In this document: piece after piece, positions 1 to 14,469 of the stretch | Position numbering within the stretch: the first letter of the stretch is position 1 | How the letters are laid out: every line of letters starts with the position of its first letter | NCBI RefSeq assembly: GCF_003073045.1 | Contig: NC_037590.1 | Location: 11,179,042-11,243,041 of the forward strand | Source of the DNA: Pomacea canaliculata | Lineage: Eukaryota; Mollusca; Gastropoda; Architaenioglossa; Ampullariidae | DNA length: 64,000 nt | Direction of reading: 5' to 3' | The notes under the pieces: model-generated | Told to the model about the DNA's origin: nothing | Seen by the model: only the letters and a program-made list of their open reading frames with translations | The model's database searches: none | Program-made: the position numbers and the translations under genes

Positions 1-3000
1 AATGTCACGTCTTGCGCAGCTGTCAACGGCGCGCTCCTTGAGTACGCGAGTTTATCGCGATAGTGGCCTGACTATAACCAGCACTAAGCACGTCCACACA
101 TAGTAGCTACTGTCTACGGTCCCACTGCAAGTCGGAAGAAAGCGCTTCAGGAGAGTGTGAAAGGAAAAAAAAACATTACGCGATGACAAGCCGAGCCTTT
201 AAAAAAACAGCTGTCGTACTAAATTATTTCCGGTAAAACATGCAATACTTGCCGATTATCTTGCTCCGCAATGATCGCAGGATGTTCCTGCGTGTGAACT
301 TCAGCGCCAGCGGGGATGTAGGCCACTCAGCTACGAACTCGAAACTGGCCTGATATTCGCCGCAAGACACAAAACACGTGTTACTATAGTAGCCTGCATC
401 ATTCATTTCATGAACCTTAAGCGTCAAGGTAACCGAAAAAAAAAGGTATGCGGTCACCGGCAGCCCTCAAATTGCAGGATGCCCTCGCCTATAGGACCGC
501 GTGCGTTGGAATGCCGGGGCTGCAGGATTGGCAGTACCAGGAAGCGTAAAAGCATGCTGCTTCCTTGACCAAATGTCTAAACAGCTAGGCTGGAATCGTC
601 GTCTGAAAGATAGCAGAGGCTATCGGACGCGGAGAATGTGGCACTGGGAGAAACCTAGGCCAGACATGACAGCTGCTTGGCCAGCGAGGAAAGAATGCGC
701 CGGCGCACGCCACGCTGTGCATGCAAACCAATCAGACTGAAAACACTGGAGACTTTCTACACCAGACATCTCTTCACGATCAGCCTTTAACTCCATGCAT
801 GAAGCCCCCACTGACAGCCCCCACTTCCACACACAACAAAAACAGTCGCACGAATTTCAGTCACATAAATATTCATCAAAGAAGGATCTGAAGTGGTCAC
901 TCTTTTCTCTCTCACACACACAAATATCCATTTTTTGTTTTCTTTTGCAAATGCACTGGAGTAACCGGAACAGGGGAACCCCTGTTCAAAGAACCTTATT
1001 TTACGCCAAACGAGCGTACAGTCTGATTAAGCGAAACAACATATTCATCTGACTTATGAGACAGCCTGTCGTAAGCATGTCAAAATATGACGGCAGTTTG
1101 TTTTCTAAAGCAAGCACAAACCAAACTGTTCTTTCCGGTGGTTACAGGATGTTTCACCGGAGTAAGCAACGGATGGTCGAATCAAGCACTACTAGTTTTT
1201 ATTTCTGCTGAGCAAGTTATATGAACCCACAGTTGTAATGATAAATGGAGCGTGAGGTTTTCACGTAGCCAGCACTAAACAAAACAAGTACGTGGATAGT
1301 TTAGCTCAGCAACCAATGAAATGTATAGTTTTTGTCAAATTACCATACTCACTCGTAACATTCCTTCAGATAAAAGATAGGGTAGAGCCTCTAGCCTCCT
1401 CCACCCTCCTGTGCGCATAGCGCGTGCCACAAGGTAGATGCTGGCCTATCAGCTGTGCTGTCAGCTGTTCAGCAGCACTCACCGGGTAGCGCGCTGTTCT
1501 GTAGCCAGCTGGGTCAAAAACAGATGTCGACCGCTTCTAGCAAACAGTTCTCTGCTTGTACTGTCAGCAGAAAAGGACCCGCAATACCTTTCTCTAGTGC
1601 CTCCGATAGATTGGTTTCTCTCTTATTTTTCTCTGGTTCTTCATAAGCAACCTCTCTCTCCGGTCACAGATGTTGGACCTCCTTTCAGTTTTCTCCCGGA
1701 TCTGCTCTAAACCCTTCGGCTTCAGACCTACAACAGCGCAATCTTTTTTAAAAAGTGGTCAAGGATGTCGAAAACTTGACACCACGACATACCTGGAGTG
1801 TTTGGTAAATATGTTTGCGCTAACATGTATAGGCGCAAGTATCTTAGGTTACTCTCTCTGTGTAGGTGAGAAAGTGTGAGTGTTGGCGAGAGGATAAAAA
1901 GCGACAGCATCATGCTCCTAAAATGATAAGCACAAACAAAAAAGGCCGCTACATTAGTTTTCTGCCAGTTTTCTTACGACTGCCCCACAGACACCAACGC
2001 CATTTTGAGGACACGAAACCACAATTAAATTCAGCCACCATTTATTTTAAAGCATTGAGCTTCGAACTGCGTTTTTCTTTATACTTAATTAAACCTATTT
2101 GTTTTTCTTTCGTCATCCCCACCCCGCCTCCTTGACACCTCGGGTGGCTGCAGGGAGGGTAAGCGGCGTCGGGAGGAAGGGGACAACGTCATGTATTACC
2201 GTCTGAAAAAACAACATCATGTATCATCGTCATAAAAAACAACATAATTTCTAAATCTCGACTTACCTAGCACTGAGCTGCTTTGAACGAGGCACGCCAT
2301 GCTTCTCTTGGCAGATACAAACACAGTCGTCCTCGCCAGACTGGTGGTTGGGGGGTATTATAGGCTCCACCCGCACCCCACTACAAACACAGGTTGAAAA
2401 AGAAGCGCACCATCATGGCACCTCCACCAGCGCTGAAGCCATCACATGGAATATTCATGCCACTCGTGCGACTCCCATTTCTCGTTACTTGAGCACTGAC
2501 CCGATATCGTCCAAGCAACAAGAAGTGAAAATGTTTGCGAAAAATGGGGGCCATCTACCACTCAGTAGTCTAGTGAGGTCTCACCGGAAGAAGCTACTAC
2601 ATGGCAAGAGCTCATCTACTCCCTCTAGGGGACCAAAGGCAAATGCTCCCCAAAACATCCAGTAGCCGGTAAGTAAAGCCGGTAAACAAATGCCGGTGGA
2701 TCCAGTCGGCCCCCCTCCCCTCACGCGCTTTCTCCCTGCCCCTTATCTCCCAGTCTCTGCCAGGCGCTGACCTCCCTGCAGCTCTGGCTGCGCCCGCAGG
2801 ATGAGGCAGGCAGACAGGTGCTGCTTCAGCTGCATATGACAGTCAGCTGATCTGCCAGCTGTGCCAGTGCTACAGCTCACAGACCCTTCCAGTCGGCTTC
2901 GACTCCCTGTAGGTCTTGCCTGGTCTGCCTCGGGTTCATTCACGGTCAGCGTACACATAGCTGACGTTTTCACGCATGCACATGGAGTTCCAGCTAGCTT

Positions 3001-3121
3001 CGAGGAAGCTGCCGGGGGACCTTAATCCCCTACACTCTAATGGTCACTGTCCAGCTGGGAAGCGACTTCTTCGACACGCCACATTAACAAAGGTAGGTCT
3101 CTCAAAAGTTTCTCTTGTACT

Positions 3122-3147
3122 TGTGTATGTGTGTGCGCGCGCGCGCC
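3122..3147. repeat. Alternating GT/GC purine-pyrimidine tract
   Basis: A run of alternating purine and pyrimidine (GTGT followed by GCGCGCGCGC). Such tracts are prone to left-handed DNA and to length change. No gene is attached to it. Confidence 0.8.
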
Positions 3148-6100
3148 TTACTGCTAGCAAGTTAACTTTACACGCGTGTTCTGCGTCAACGCCCACTTCA
3201 CGTTGTATGGGGTTTACCAAAACCCTTCTCTTTTGATGTCAGGTGTAGTGCTCCGCAGATCCTAATTCAGTTTCCCTGTAGCTTCAAAACACATTTTTTT
3301 CTTACAACCGTGGAGCAGCGTTTGCATCGCCTATCTATGGTTTCACTTCAAAAGCTAGGCATGGCTGTGTCACCATCACCTTGTGCCGAAAATACTGCGT
3401 CTAGCATCTTCTACGTCCACGGTGCTTGAAGGGAGAAAATAAACGTGCTGATTTTTCCCCTGTAAATAAAAATGTCATTTGTGCGCAGCTCTGGTGTTAG
3501 AACTCTCGGGCTAACGTTTAAAACTGTCTTCTGCGCCCAAACTCAACCGGTATGAAATCGGGAAGAATTACTACAGAGGACAGCCGAGGGAGATGCACCT
3601 AAATTCTACCTGGCAGCCCCTGGGCAGCTGCTGACTACGAAGACAACCCGTCTTTCCCCTTTCCCCTGCCAGCTGACTCTGACATAAGCCGGTTGCTTCT
3701 GACCAATGGGGAGGGGATGCGGAGGCGGAGGCGCGTGCAGGCAGAAGGCAAGCAGGTAGGTACCGGTGCTCCTGCCGCTGGATCATACCTATCGGAGCTC
3801 GCCACTTGTGTTTTCGCTCATTGTGTATATCTCTGTGTAGGTGGCGTAGTCTCTTTGCCGGCTTCTGGCTACCGACTGACATGAGGACACCGCTGCTCCT
3901 ACACACAGCCGCAAGACCCTACAAACTCTGCTACACCTGGCAAAGCGGCGCTAAGACAAAGTGTGGAGAAAGCGGGCAGCGCTGTCTGTGAGGATGGCAG
4001 AGCGGCCGTGAGAGAGAGAAAGACAGAGTCAAACCTTCTCTCAGCCCTCCTGCACTCTCCTTGCATATGGCGCCCATTAATCAGTTGCCCCACTCTAAAA
4101 ATAAAACATTGCTCTCTCGTGCTTACCGGCAGGCTTGTCGAAAGACAGAAAGATGGGAGTGGGGGTGATATAGATAAAACAGATAAAACTTAAGAGAAGG
4201 AAGGACGAGTAAAGGGACAAAACTGCAAAACGTCCCGCGGTGACCAGCAGCACTTCTTCCATGTGTAAGTGAACAGGTGAGAAAAACGGTGGCCGTCCCT
4301 TACAGCTGTGTAGATACATGTATAGATGTAGATTACAGAAAACGAACACACAACATGCAGCATCTACATCAGGGGTGGGGAAACTACAGACACTTCTTAG
4401 AACCGGTCTGCCAAAATCTGAAATGCACTTGCTTTCATTTTTTTGTATTCAGCCTACATTAATTTGATTGAAGTTCATCAAGTACAACTGCGATATAAAT
4501 CGGCAGTCCGCAACACTTCTAACACTAAGTAAAAAGATAACAAATAACACGGCTGACATGTCTGATGGAGTCTTTAGAAGCACTGGGACAGGCTGACTTC
4601 AAGGGAAAAGCTGGTTTTAAAGTTATATTGTGAGCGAATTCAAACAGCTTCACTTTACGCAATAAATTCGGTAAGTGAACGCCTTCATGTCAATTCCATT
4701 ATGACTAGGTTTGTTGTGTATTCACCTGGCCTGGGATTTTGGTATTTTACCGGCCCACCGTATAGCTTAGAATTATGAGACCGACTAAAACGAAACTTAG
4801 TCCACCCCTTGCAAATTTGTGGTTCACAACCTAAAGGAAACACTGCTTTACATATTGAAAAAGATAGTAATGAGGTCAAGAAATCGAAAAACTGTTAATC
4901 TCTAACCCTCTCCCCAACAAATCTACCTGCAAACCCAGACTAAAAGGTCCCAATGAATGCAGGTCAAAAAACTAGTGATGGAAAGTCAGCGTTAAAAAAG
5001 AGAGAGAGAAAACATGGATGTGTCGAAGGCCGTTGGGAACTGACGGCATAACGACCAGCAATATCTCGAAATAAGTGTTGAACGCGCACTCACTCCTGCC
5101 TCCTCATCGGAACCGAGCTTTCTGTTTAAACAGCTGAAGACCTCGAATTTTCTAAGGCTGCTGGGCATAGACTACACGAACACTCGATGACCACTCAGCC
5201 GCCTTTGATCAAAAGGTGAAGAGCACTTTAGCACAAAGTTCGTGGTAAGCGATGACGGAGTCGCGCTACTATCGGCCCTACTCCTCCAGGTGATATTTAT
5301 CTCATCTCCACCCATTGCCCTTCCCCCCTACTATCCACCCCCGCCTAGGCCGACATCTACAAAAGGCAATGAACCAAGCATCTTCAAGCTTGTTGTCGCA
5401 ACTCTCGGCAATTAACACGTGCAACAAGACGGAGGGGACGATAACAACCAGCCGATTGCTGCTAATAACCCTCCACCATTCCCACCGACATAGTTCACCA
5501 CTCTCACTAAAGTAGCACTAGGAAGGAAAAAAAAAATTAACTAGATTTTGATAACGAACCCTCAAGCAACATCACGCCAAGCGAGTGTTAATTTAGTGTG
5601 CTGATGTTTTAACTAAATTTAACTGGAATGAATATCATTATCATCCTTGATTATGAAATAAATACAGTAAAGATCGTAAACGTCAACTGTAATATCTTGT
5701 CATCTGGGTAGTCCCGTCATTCTTCGTGGGTCACGTGACTCCCAATCATTACTGAACGTGATAATCAGCTTACTCAAATTTGCCTTCACAGTCATTTATC
5801 ATTGACTTAATTGATATCAGTGTGCAGAAACTCTTCCCTGTGGCGTCTTAACAAAGTCAAGTTGAAGTCTGTTCATCTCATCGGTAAGCCAGCGGCCTGT
5901 TATCTAACAGCGACATAACCAGGTATGCTTTAGAAGACCGAGGACATTGTCAACGCGAACAGTCCCTGGTGCCAGGAGAACAGAACCCAGTAAGGTAACG
6001 CCATAGAGCCCTCTATCGAAAACAGACCCGCTCACAATAAAGTGATAATCCGCACAGAATGAGAATGTCAAGAACCTAACAAAGTCTAGGCTTACTGAGC

Positions 6101-8714
6101 AGAACAATAAAAGAACCTATTCCATTAGGAGTATCCCCTACATCCTCATTTAAAACTTACACGTCCACATACGTTCACCCCAAAACTGCATTCTACTATT
6201 AAAAGTTGGACTGGCTTTCACAAGAGTCTAGCACATCTCATTTAAGCCATTTTAGCCGAAAAAAGTGCTAACAGCTGGAGCAGGCAGTGGAGGTGAGAGC
6301 AGAAACAGCTAGAGAGGCCAACAAAGCTGCGCAATAGTCTGACATCTTTATAAGGGACTTGGGGATCCGGGTCTAGCAGATGGTCCCATCACCGACGCTA
6401 CCAGGAAAGTACGACAAGACGACGCCAATTCCTAGACTTTGGCAAGATAAGTCTCTGTTCATTTCCGGAAGTATGTAAAGATTTATTACTATACTTAGTG
6501 TTTCACTGGTTGTTTTTAACTATTTTACACTTAATGTGGCTCCGACGTCTTCAATGTATGTGCAGCAACATAGAATGGGTTATGAAGGACAGACAACCAT
6601 GGAAGATAATATCAAATTACCGAGATTATTAAATCGGATTGTGACAATCACTAAGTGATATTTGGCAGTACGACAGGACTGGTAATGGTACGAGGAGAGA
6701 AGCATCAGCAGGTCGTTTGTCTATGCGTGAAACAGATCCGCGTATTTTGACACAAGTCCAGAAAACGCTGCGCCGCCATTATTCCTGACGAATACCACTT
6801 GACAAGAAACACATGGCGCTTACACTCACGGGCGTCTGTCTAAAGAGGTTCTAAGAACTAAAACACAAAATTGTTGCGCTTCATGTTACTCATGTTGCTC
6901 GCAAAACGCGGCACCAAAAAAAATTTTTTAAAACATAAAGTGGGTATAAATTCGCATACAGTAATCCATACTGCACAACAAAGCATATAAACAAGTTAGA
7001 AATAAGCATGTGTGTGTGTGAAGGGGAGGTTGCAAACGGAGGATAAAATTGCTACAATTTTAAATGATTTTTCCCCCTGCTCTCGAAGCAATGTAGATAT
7101 TTATTAAGTATTCTACAGGAAGTAAATATTGAAAAAAGTCTAAACATGGTTGTAAAGCATTACCAGCTTCTGAGTTTTTACACAAACACACGGAATCAAC
7201 AGCGGACGAGAAAACGAAACACTACAAATCGAGCGGTGTTATGAGACTACTTTATGGTCATTGTCCACAGCGATCAACCAGCCGTTTCAGATGGCTGAAT
7301 ATGAGTGACTCCTGCAAACAGTTTTTCACACACCTGATCATCGCACAGCACAAGCACCTGCCGCCCGCTTCTACAACTCGCTAACCGGCCAAACGAACGA
7401 GCATCATGACAATACTGGTCACGGTTTGACTGTGAAGCAACCGTTTATCCGCATATTTCTAACCGCGGTCTCTTCTTCGGGAAGCGAGGGCGGGGTTTGA
7501 ACTTTTCCTCTCTTTCGCATTCAGGACCATGGGGTTTTCTGATAAACAGACAACACAGGGATCGATCTAAGTTGCTGTGTAACGGCATCTTGACGGGGTT
7601 TCATGACACGAAGCCCCCTTCCTCTCAAAAATGCAGGGACTTGTTGGCACGGTTCGCCCTGCACATAGCGGCACCAGCGCGACCAGGCGTGACGAATCGA
7701 GATGCTTCTTGCCAGTCAAGTTCCTTGCGGAGCTCCAGAGTGAAGACTGCAGCAGTTCCGCAACATGTGCGCCTGATCCTCAGCTGAAGTTTTTTTTCCC
7801 CTTCAAACAGCGGCCGAGTGTATCATTAGCAAAGACCAGGCACGAAAAGAGTACACATACCTTTTTACCAAAGCTTCAAATAATGTGTCATCTTTCCCCT
7901 TTGAGGATGATCTGCATCAGTATTTTAGACTATATGCAAACGTATTAAAACATCTGTTCTTGATATTTATCATCTGCACACTACTATTAATTTCTGAGAT
8001 AAGATAAAAGTCACTTTATTGTCCATAAACTTCGTATGATAGTAATGCAATATCGTTCAAGCTCTGTTTTCTTAATAGATGAAACTGTGTGAAATCGTGA
8101 CTTTCTTAAAAATTACTTATTTTAGCATATCTCTCTCTCACACACACAAAAGTGAAATTTGAAAAGTCTAACAAAAGTTGGCAGTGACGTTGATGCCTCT
8201 AAGGATTTGGAGCGGTTAATAATTGGCTGACCACTTTTGTCATGAATTCATTTTTGTCCCCCAACACCAGCTTTCACCTTTAAAAGATTTTAAAAAATAA
8301 TAAAAATGAGAGGAGAAAAGCGATGTCTTTAAATGCAATTGTGTCTTCTAATGAACGCGTGGAATGTACTTTATCTGCTTCAGGAGCGATGATGTGAATG
8401 TAGGGCAGGCTGGCACAGACCATCAAGAAAAATCAGGTAAACAAATCAAGCAGACTTAATACTGAAGTGAGATTAATCTTAAGCTACACGTGCGTGCAAT
8501 TAGCTGCAACATGTCCGACGTCCCGTGGGCTTTTGCCACTCAGGGAAAACCCAGCAAATCATTTTCAAGAACTTTGAGTCACCTCAACTCCTCTCCAAAT
8601 TACTGAAGAAACATTTTTCACACTGATTAAATGGTAGGAAAAAGCGTTGTTTACTTCAGTGAACATAAATGTTTTCGTATGTGAACAAATCAGTTAAACA
8701 CGCTGAATTTTCAA

Positions 8715-8846
8715 TCAAAAAAACCCAAACAAACAAAACAAAACAAAAAACAACAACAGCCAAAAAAACAACAACAACAACAACAAAAAACAAAACACAC
8801 ACACACAAAAAGAAAAAAACAAACAACAACAACAACAACAACAAAA
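8715..8846. repeat. (AAC)n-rich simple repeat
   Basis: About 130 bases made almost only of A and C on the + strand, with runs of AAC units, AAAAC units and a short (AC)n core. It creates long spurious open frames on both strands (Asn/Lys/Thr-rich on +, Val/Phe/Cys-rich on -), which are artefacts and not genes. Confidence 0.9.
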
Positions 8847-11429
8847 GCCACCAACGGTAAAAGAATTGTAAATTCTCGCCCAATCCTATAAACACACACC
8901 AAATAGCGAACGTCATACTCATTCTCCTTTATCTGCAGTTAATAATGCTCATCGGCTCTGAATCCGTGGATCTGACTTCCATAGCACTACTACCAGCACA
9001 TCTGAACTTTATTAACCAACAATTTGAATGAATCCCTAAAGACATAACGTAATCAGCATCAATACCTCTGGTTCAAATCGAACTAGTTTCGTCAAAACTT
9101 TAAATACACTTCTTTAATATGTATTTAGCCGGAAGAATTTACCGACACATAGATTTACTTACTTGAACAACTTTCACTCACATTTCTTCTACAATCTACA
9201 CTCATAGCGATTTTCTGAGTTAGAACACACACACACATATAAAACCGGTAAACCCATGACGTCACGAATGTCCAATGATATGCCTACCTAAAGAACGATC
9301 ATAGTTCTTCAAAAAGCTGCATTTTGACAATGGAAAACTTGTCCATATACATTCCTGATGGCATCATTTGTTTTAGGACTACTTGCAAATGAACGAAGGG
9401 AAAACGTTATTCACCCATTCTGCGAAATTTTGTAAAAGACACGTTGTGTATGTACTACTGTACGCTGCACAGTATTTAAAAGTCACTCTTAAAAACCTTT
9501 AAGCTTGAAAACTATCACCAATTTGTAATTTTTATTTACAGAGTCCACAAAAAAGGTCAAAGAACCATCGTTTAAATAGTTTACCATACTGAAAAAAAAA
9601 TTATTAAACCTTGAGACGAGTGACTGAGCGCGTCTTGTTTCTACAATGAGATGAGGTGTTTCAAGCACACAGACCCACGATTTCGAACATACAACACAAC
9701 ACCTTCACCTAAAGACTACTTCGTTTGACAAACATTCTGACAATGGTTACGTCTTCAACGCGTGCACAAAAAAGCAAAACAAAGAAAGGTTTGCCGCTGT
9801 GCTCTTCTCCATCGACCACGAGAGCATGTCTTTTATACTGCGCATGACATCGTGTCACAGGAGGCTGCAAACAACTTGGACTTGTTTCAAAACTCCGAGC
9901 TAGATTCATTCCAACAGAAATTTCGTTTCGATAACACAGCTATATGAAGGCAGGTCCCTACCCTTTCCCTGGGCTGCACACTTTACTCAAATACGTTGCA
10001 CCTGTCCTACTTTTTAAACCTGCAAAAGCAATAGGTCCTGCAAATCCCTTTGTTATCGTTGCCTCTTGGCTCTTGGCACTGCATCACCAAACACGGTTTA
10101 GCTTCTGTCATCGTCGGTTATAGCAGATCCCGCTATAACGGTACATGTAATGCGAACATGCAGCGCAGTCCTGTCACTACAGGCACGTGGCAGGACTTGT
10201 AGATCATGCGCACGTGCACACACAGTTTCAATTGTCATCGCTGACCGAAGAAATAATTTTGAAAACTTTCAACGAAATTAATAGTTGTCAACAAAGCAAA
10301 CTGGAGAAATGATGAAATAATACAACTTGTACGAGGTCACAAAGTGTTGCATTTTTACTTTAACTATTTCCAAGTCTATATTGAGGAGCTTTGTTCTTTT
10401 TTACAGATTCTTATCTAATGACCTCGTAGAAATGGACTATAAAATCTGTGAACAGCCATTCATTTACCATTTGTGACTCCAAAAACCCAACCAAACAAAA
10501 AAAACAAAACAAAAAAAAAAAAAAAAAGAATTAAAATCAAGACAAAACACAAAAACGTTAGTAATCTACCTTCTGTGATATTATTTTTCTCTGCGGAAGC
10601 TTCTAGCACTGTCTGACAATTCATAAAGCATCAGCAAGCAATATCTGAATACATTTGTGACTCATTATAGATGCTGATAATTTGAACGTATTTTGTAGCT
10701 ATTGTATCGGTGGATTTGCACTGCTTTCCTGGCTTGTGAGCTCACTGGATATTATGGTTTTCCGAGAAGCATTTAGCAAGTTACTACTCAACGAGCGGGA
10801 GAAACAATAACTACTCGTCTGTTTGGTCCGTCCTAAGACGGAAACTGTATTGTGCCTCGCTGACAGTTTTACAACGGGACTAAACTAGCACCGGCTACTG
10901 GTTTCATCTTTCATCATCCCATTCGTCATGCTGTCGACATAAGAGTTTGCATGTTGTGTGCTTGCGTCCGTGTATGTGTTCTTATTATTTTGTTTTGTTC
11001 ATGTGTCTGTTGGTATAATAATAATGGGTATTTATAGCAGCAACGCGACCAAAATAGATCGCACTCACTGCGTCGACCAGTCATGATAAATGAAAGAACA
11101 GACAGTGGACTGGGAGGTACGTACACTGAAAAACATAAAGATGAGGTACAAGGGTAGAACGTAAAGCAATGAAGTTTTGAAGGGATGTAGGTACTGTAAA
11201 CAGTGTAAAGATGGAGTCGTTACATGATGGTTAGCATGACAAACAGTACAGCAAGGGAGTTAAGAATAGTAATTCAGGGATAGTACTTTGATAACAATTG
11301 TTTGTAGAAAGAGCTTGAATGTAGCCTTCGAGTCAGTGGCGAATGTGATGTACAAAAGAGTTCCACTGCTCAGCTGCACAGAGGGAGAACATCCGTGATA
11401 TATCTCTGTACAATTGTTTGCGGACATGT

Positions 11430-11560
11430 TTTTGTCTGTCTGTCTGTTGTGTGAGTTTGTGTCTTTGTATTTCTGCATTTCTTTTGTAAAGCACACTGAG
11501 CCTTTTGAAAGGCAAGGAAACGCGCTATATACATGTCTGCTATTATTTTACGTGTGTACT
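11430..11560 (+). repeat. Degenerate LINE/SINE 3'-tail-like repeat
   Basis: The sequence runs from an AAAGCACACTGAGCC-like block through a CGCGCTATATACA block to TATTATTTTA. The same arrangement, a 'gagc...gcgcta(ta)taaat...ttattatta' end, recurs at 17.9-18.0 kb on + and at 28.8, 50.75 and 63.83 kb on -. It resembles the 3' ends of L2-type LINEs and of SINEs that borrow those ends. No coding part is visible here. Confidence 0.5.
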
Positions 11561-12141
11561 ACTATTTGTATCATAATCACTTTAAAGCCCGGCAAAGGGC
11601 GTGTAGCTATTATGACATTCATAACCACCGCGTTCGCGAAGACTACACATCTTTCATTCAATAAAAGCTGAAAACGACTCGCCAATGTCAGATGGCGCTG
11701 ACAAAACAATGAAGCACAAATGCACATTTGTTTCTTTCGAGTGTGATAGGTGTCTTCCGCTGTGCCAAACACGCTGCCAAAAGATGAGATGCATTGCTGC
11801 TATGATGCTGCAGAGTGGTCGACGACCGCAACAGGGAAAAAATCTACCTACATGCTTTTCGTAGTCAGCTTAAGTAACACCAGAAGTAACCAAGAAACAA
11901 ACTAAATGATGCTACCTGAAACCCTGGAATCCATAATAATACTGACTCAAAATTTGATATTCACAAAATAGCATGCGTCAAGCAAAATAATAATACTGAA
12001 TATTATGACATAGAGTAAGTTTACGCCAACTACTGATGTTTTAAATCTCTTTTTTTAATAAATGGGAGGAAACCATATTCTCGGAGTGGTACTGTATTTC
12101 CAAAAACAAAACAAACAAAAATGAGAAGGGGTGGGGAAAAC

Positions 12142-12178
12142 GAGAGAGAGAAAAAAAAAAAAAAGGGGGGGGGGAAAA
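12142..12178. repeat. Pure polypurine tract
   Basis: Thirty-seven consecutive purines on the + strand: (GA)n, then a run of A, then a run of ten G. It sits inside a longer, nearly all-purine stretch (about 12,123-12,203). Tracts like this can form triplex or quadruplex-like DNA. No neighbouring gene is visible. Confidence 0.85.
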
Positions 12179-12725
12179 TGAAGGGGAAGGAAGTGAGAAG
12201 AAGTCTAGCAGCACGAGGTTGGTGCAGACAGCAATCGATGAATAAACTTTCACCTAAGCACCTTAACATGGTTTCTTGCTGACAAGCGAAATTCCACGCG
12301 TCTATCGTGAAACTCATCTACCAAAGACCGATGCCAATATCCAGAAAATGTATTTCTTTACGCCATGAAAAATGCTACAGGGATAAAAATGATTCTGAAA
12401 AGTCAGGTACAACGCCACATGTAAATGTAAGCGTCACGAGATAAATTTTATTTAATCTTACTTCACACATAGAACAGCAAGGATAACGTCGGGAAATAAA
12501 GCGCAAGACCGATAGAAATGGCACCAACCGGATCATGGTCTATAGTCAGAAGAAAATTAGCAATTTACTAAAGCCTCAACATACCTATATCATGTACTAT
12601 GTCTCCAAAGGAGTGGGGTAAAAGGACAAAAGGAATGCACGACAGCTGACCTGCCACTTTCCAATTCTTTAGGGAAAGATAAACAAGCTGCTTCATTACG
12701 AATCCTTTACCCCTGCAAAAGATAT

Positions 12726-13025
12726 ACTTCCAAAGTTTCGGCTATGAAAGAAAACATGCCTTTTGTTCAATGAGATTTCAAGCAAATATTTTTACCATTA
12801 AGAAAACGTCCTTCAAAAAATATTGAAAAAAAGAAGACACGAAACACTTCGGTGGACACACAACCACATCTTATTCCGGAAAAGAACTTTTCATTTCTCC
12901 TCTCAAATGACACTTTATTACTTGGAAGCGCACATTTCTAATATATTAATTTTATGAACTGTCTCTCTACATTCAGCAGAAGAAATACTTAACATTTGAT
13001 TTTTTTTTTTCGCTTCGCGTTCACT
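12726..13025 (+). repeat. Direct duplication, copy 1
   Basis: About 300 bases that recur almost unchanged at 14,172-14,469 in the same orientation. The copies share the block from ACTTCCA(A/C)AG through TATTGAAA(A/G)AAAGAAGACACG to a poly-T run and CGCTTC. They differ by a handful of substitutions and small indels, such as the length of the poly-T run. Flanking bases do not match. No terminal inverted repeats or coding potential are seen. Confidence 0.9.
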
Positions 13026-14171
13026 TTGAGCTTAGTCTTTGAACCTGGAACAACGGATCTGTCACAATGAATTACCAAGTCAAAATAAAATAGAAATGCG
13101 AAAGTCATTTAAAACGATGAAAAGTAAAATAAACATAGCAGAACTCATGAGATAAATGCAAATATACTACTGCTATAGCTTCATACATACACATTCGTGG
13201 TGGGGTGGTCTATCCGCCTATAAAAACTCATGAAGCACATTTCTGAATACAGAGCGAAGACGGATACGGTCATGCGAGATGCCAAACGATTCAAAGTGAT
13301 TGTTTGTACGCAGATAAGATCACGGTTTTCATGTCGATGGCAGTTACGGCAACTTCCGCTTGTTCAATCGAAAAGCACTAATCGACAGTTTTCTGTTCCT
13401 CGTCACCATCCGAACAGAGAAGTCAAGACAGCTTTTCCTTGTTGCCTGATTGCAGTATCCGGATTCGATGTCGTCAGCTTAATAAACCGCTAGTAACTCC
13501 GCCTCTCGCTCCGCCCCAAGGTTCGACCTTAGACAAACACCTCTTTTTGTCGAACAAGTCTCTTGTTCCTGCTAAGCAAATTCGGCAATTATTTCTTATT
13601 CGTTGACGCCGATTGTCTTCTGGTCAAAAAAGAAAAAAAAACCAAAAACAATACTGCCACCGAAATGGAAGAAGGCATCACATCCAGTGACAGGAACGAT
13701 CCTCAAAACACAAAAAACAAAGTCTGACAGGAGAAGACATCAGGCAAGACAAAAAGATAAAGATCAATCACCTCAAACTATTACTCTTCCGTTCTTAATT
13801 CTTTTAAGGAATTGCACAATCGCAGTCGCGTGAACCCCAAAGTCATCTTTTTTCCATGATTGGTTCGTTGTAGATTAACGCATTGCTACTAAACTCGGGG
13901 TTTGTTATCGGTGCAGTCAGGCGAAGTGACTTTTCCTTTTTGCCCACAGTCTGCTCAAAGTCATGTCACTATAGAAGGTCGAGGGGAGGGGGAAACATCT
14001 AATTAATAAACACACAGCAGTAAGAGGCCTGAGTACCGCTCACTGAACGCGTCTCGATCCACGAAGACGAAGTTGCATCAGTAGATGAAGTCCAAATCAA
14101 GATCCATTCTGCAACTCTGTCCATGGCCGCCTTTTGATGGAATGCAATGTATCTGTCATATCCCCGCTAGA

Positions 14172-14469
14172 CACTTCCACAGTTTTTGGCTATGAAAGAA
14201 AGCATGCTTTTGTTCAATGAGATTTCAAGCAAATATTTTTACCATTAAGAAAACGTCCTTCAAAAAATATTGAAAGAAAGAAGACACGAAACACTGCGGT
14301 GGACACAAAACCACATCTTATTCCGGAAAAGAACTTTTCATTTCTCCTCTCAAATGACACTTTTTTATTTGGAAGCGCACTTTCTAATATATTAATTTTA
14401 TGAACTGTCTCTCTACATTCAGCAGAAGAAATACTTAACATTTGATTTTTTTTTCGCTTCACGTTCACT
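14172..14469 (+). repeat. Direct duplication, copy 2
   Basis: Second copy of the ~300-bp unit at 12,726-13,025, same orientation, about 1.15 kb downstream. The high similarity in non-coding DNA suggests a recent segmental duplication or two insertions of an unclassified element. Confidence 0.9.

Larger units (their letters stand above)
1..11430. other. Gene-poor flank, no supported gene
   Basis: I scanned both strands and found only short frames (about 110 codons at most) with no recognisable family, no exon chain and no tRNA-like structure. The stretch is richer in GC and CpG than the rest of the window. It holds simple-sequence tracts (listed separately), poly-A runs near 10,494-10,530, and a short doubled motif at 2,187-2,250. 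It could be an intron of a gene outside the window, an intergenic regulatory region, or host a long non-coding RNA; the sequence alone does not decide. Confidence 0.5.

Noticed and set aside
8656..8922. Long open frames over 8.66-8.92 kb on both strands
   Set aside because: They are produced by the (AAC)n simple repeat; composition is extreme and no family fits.
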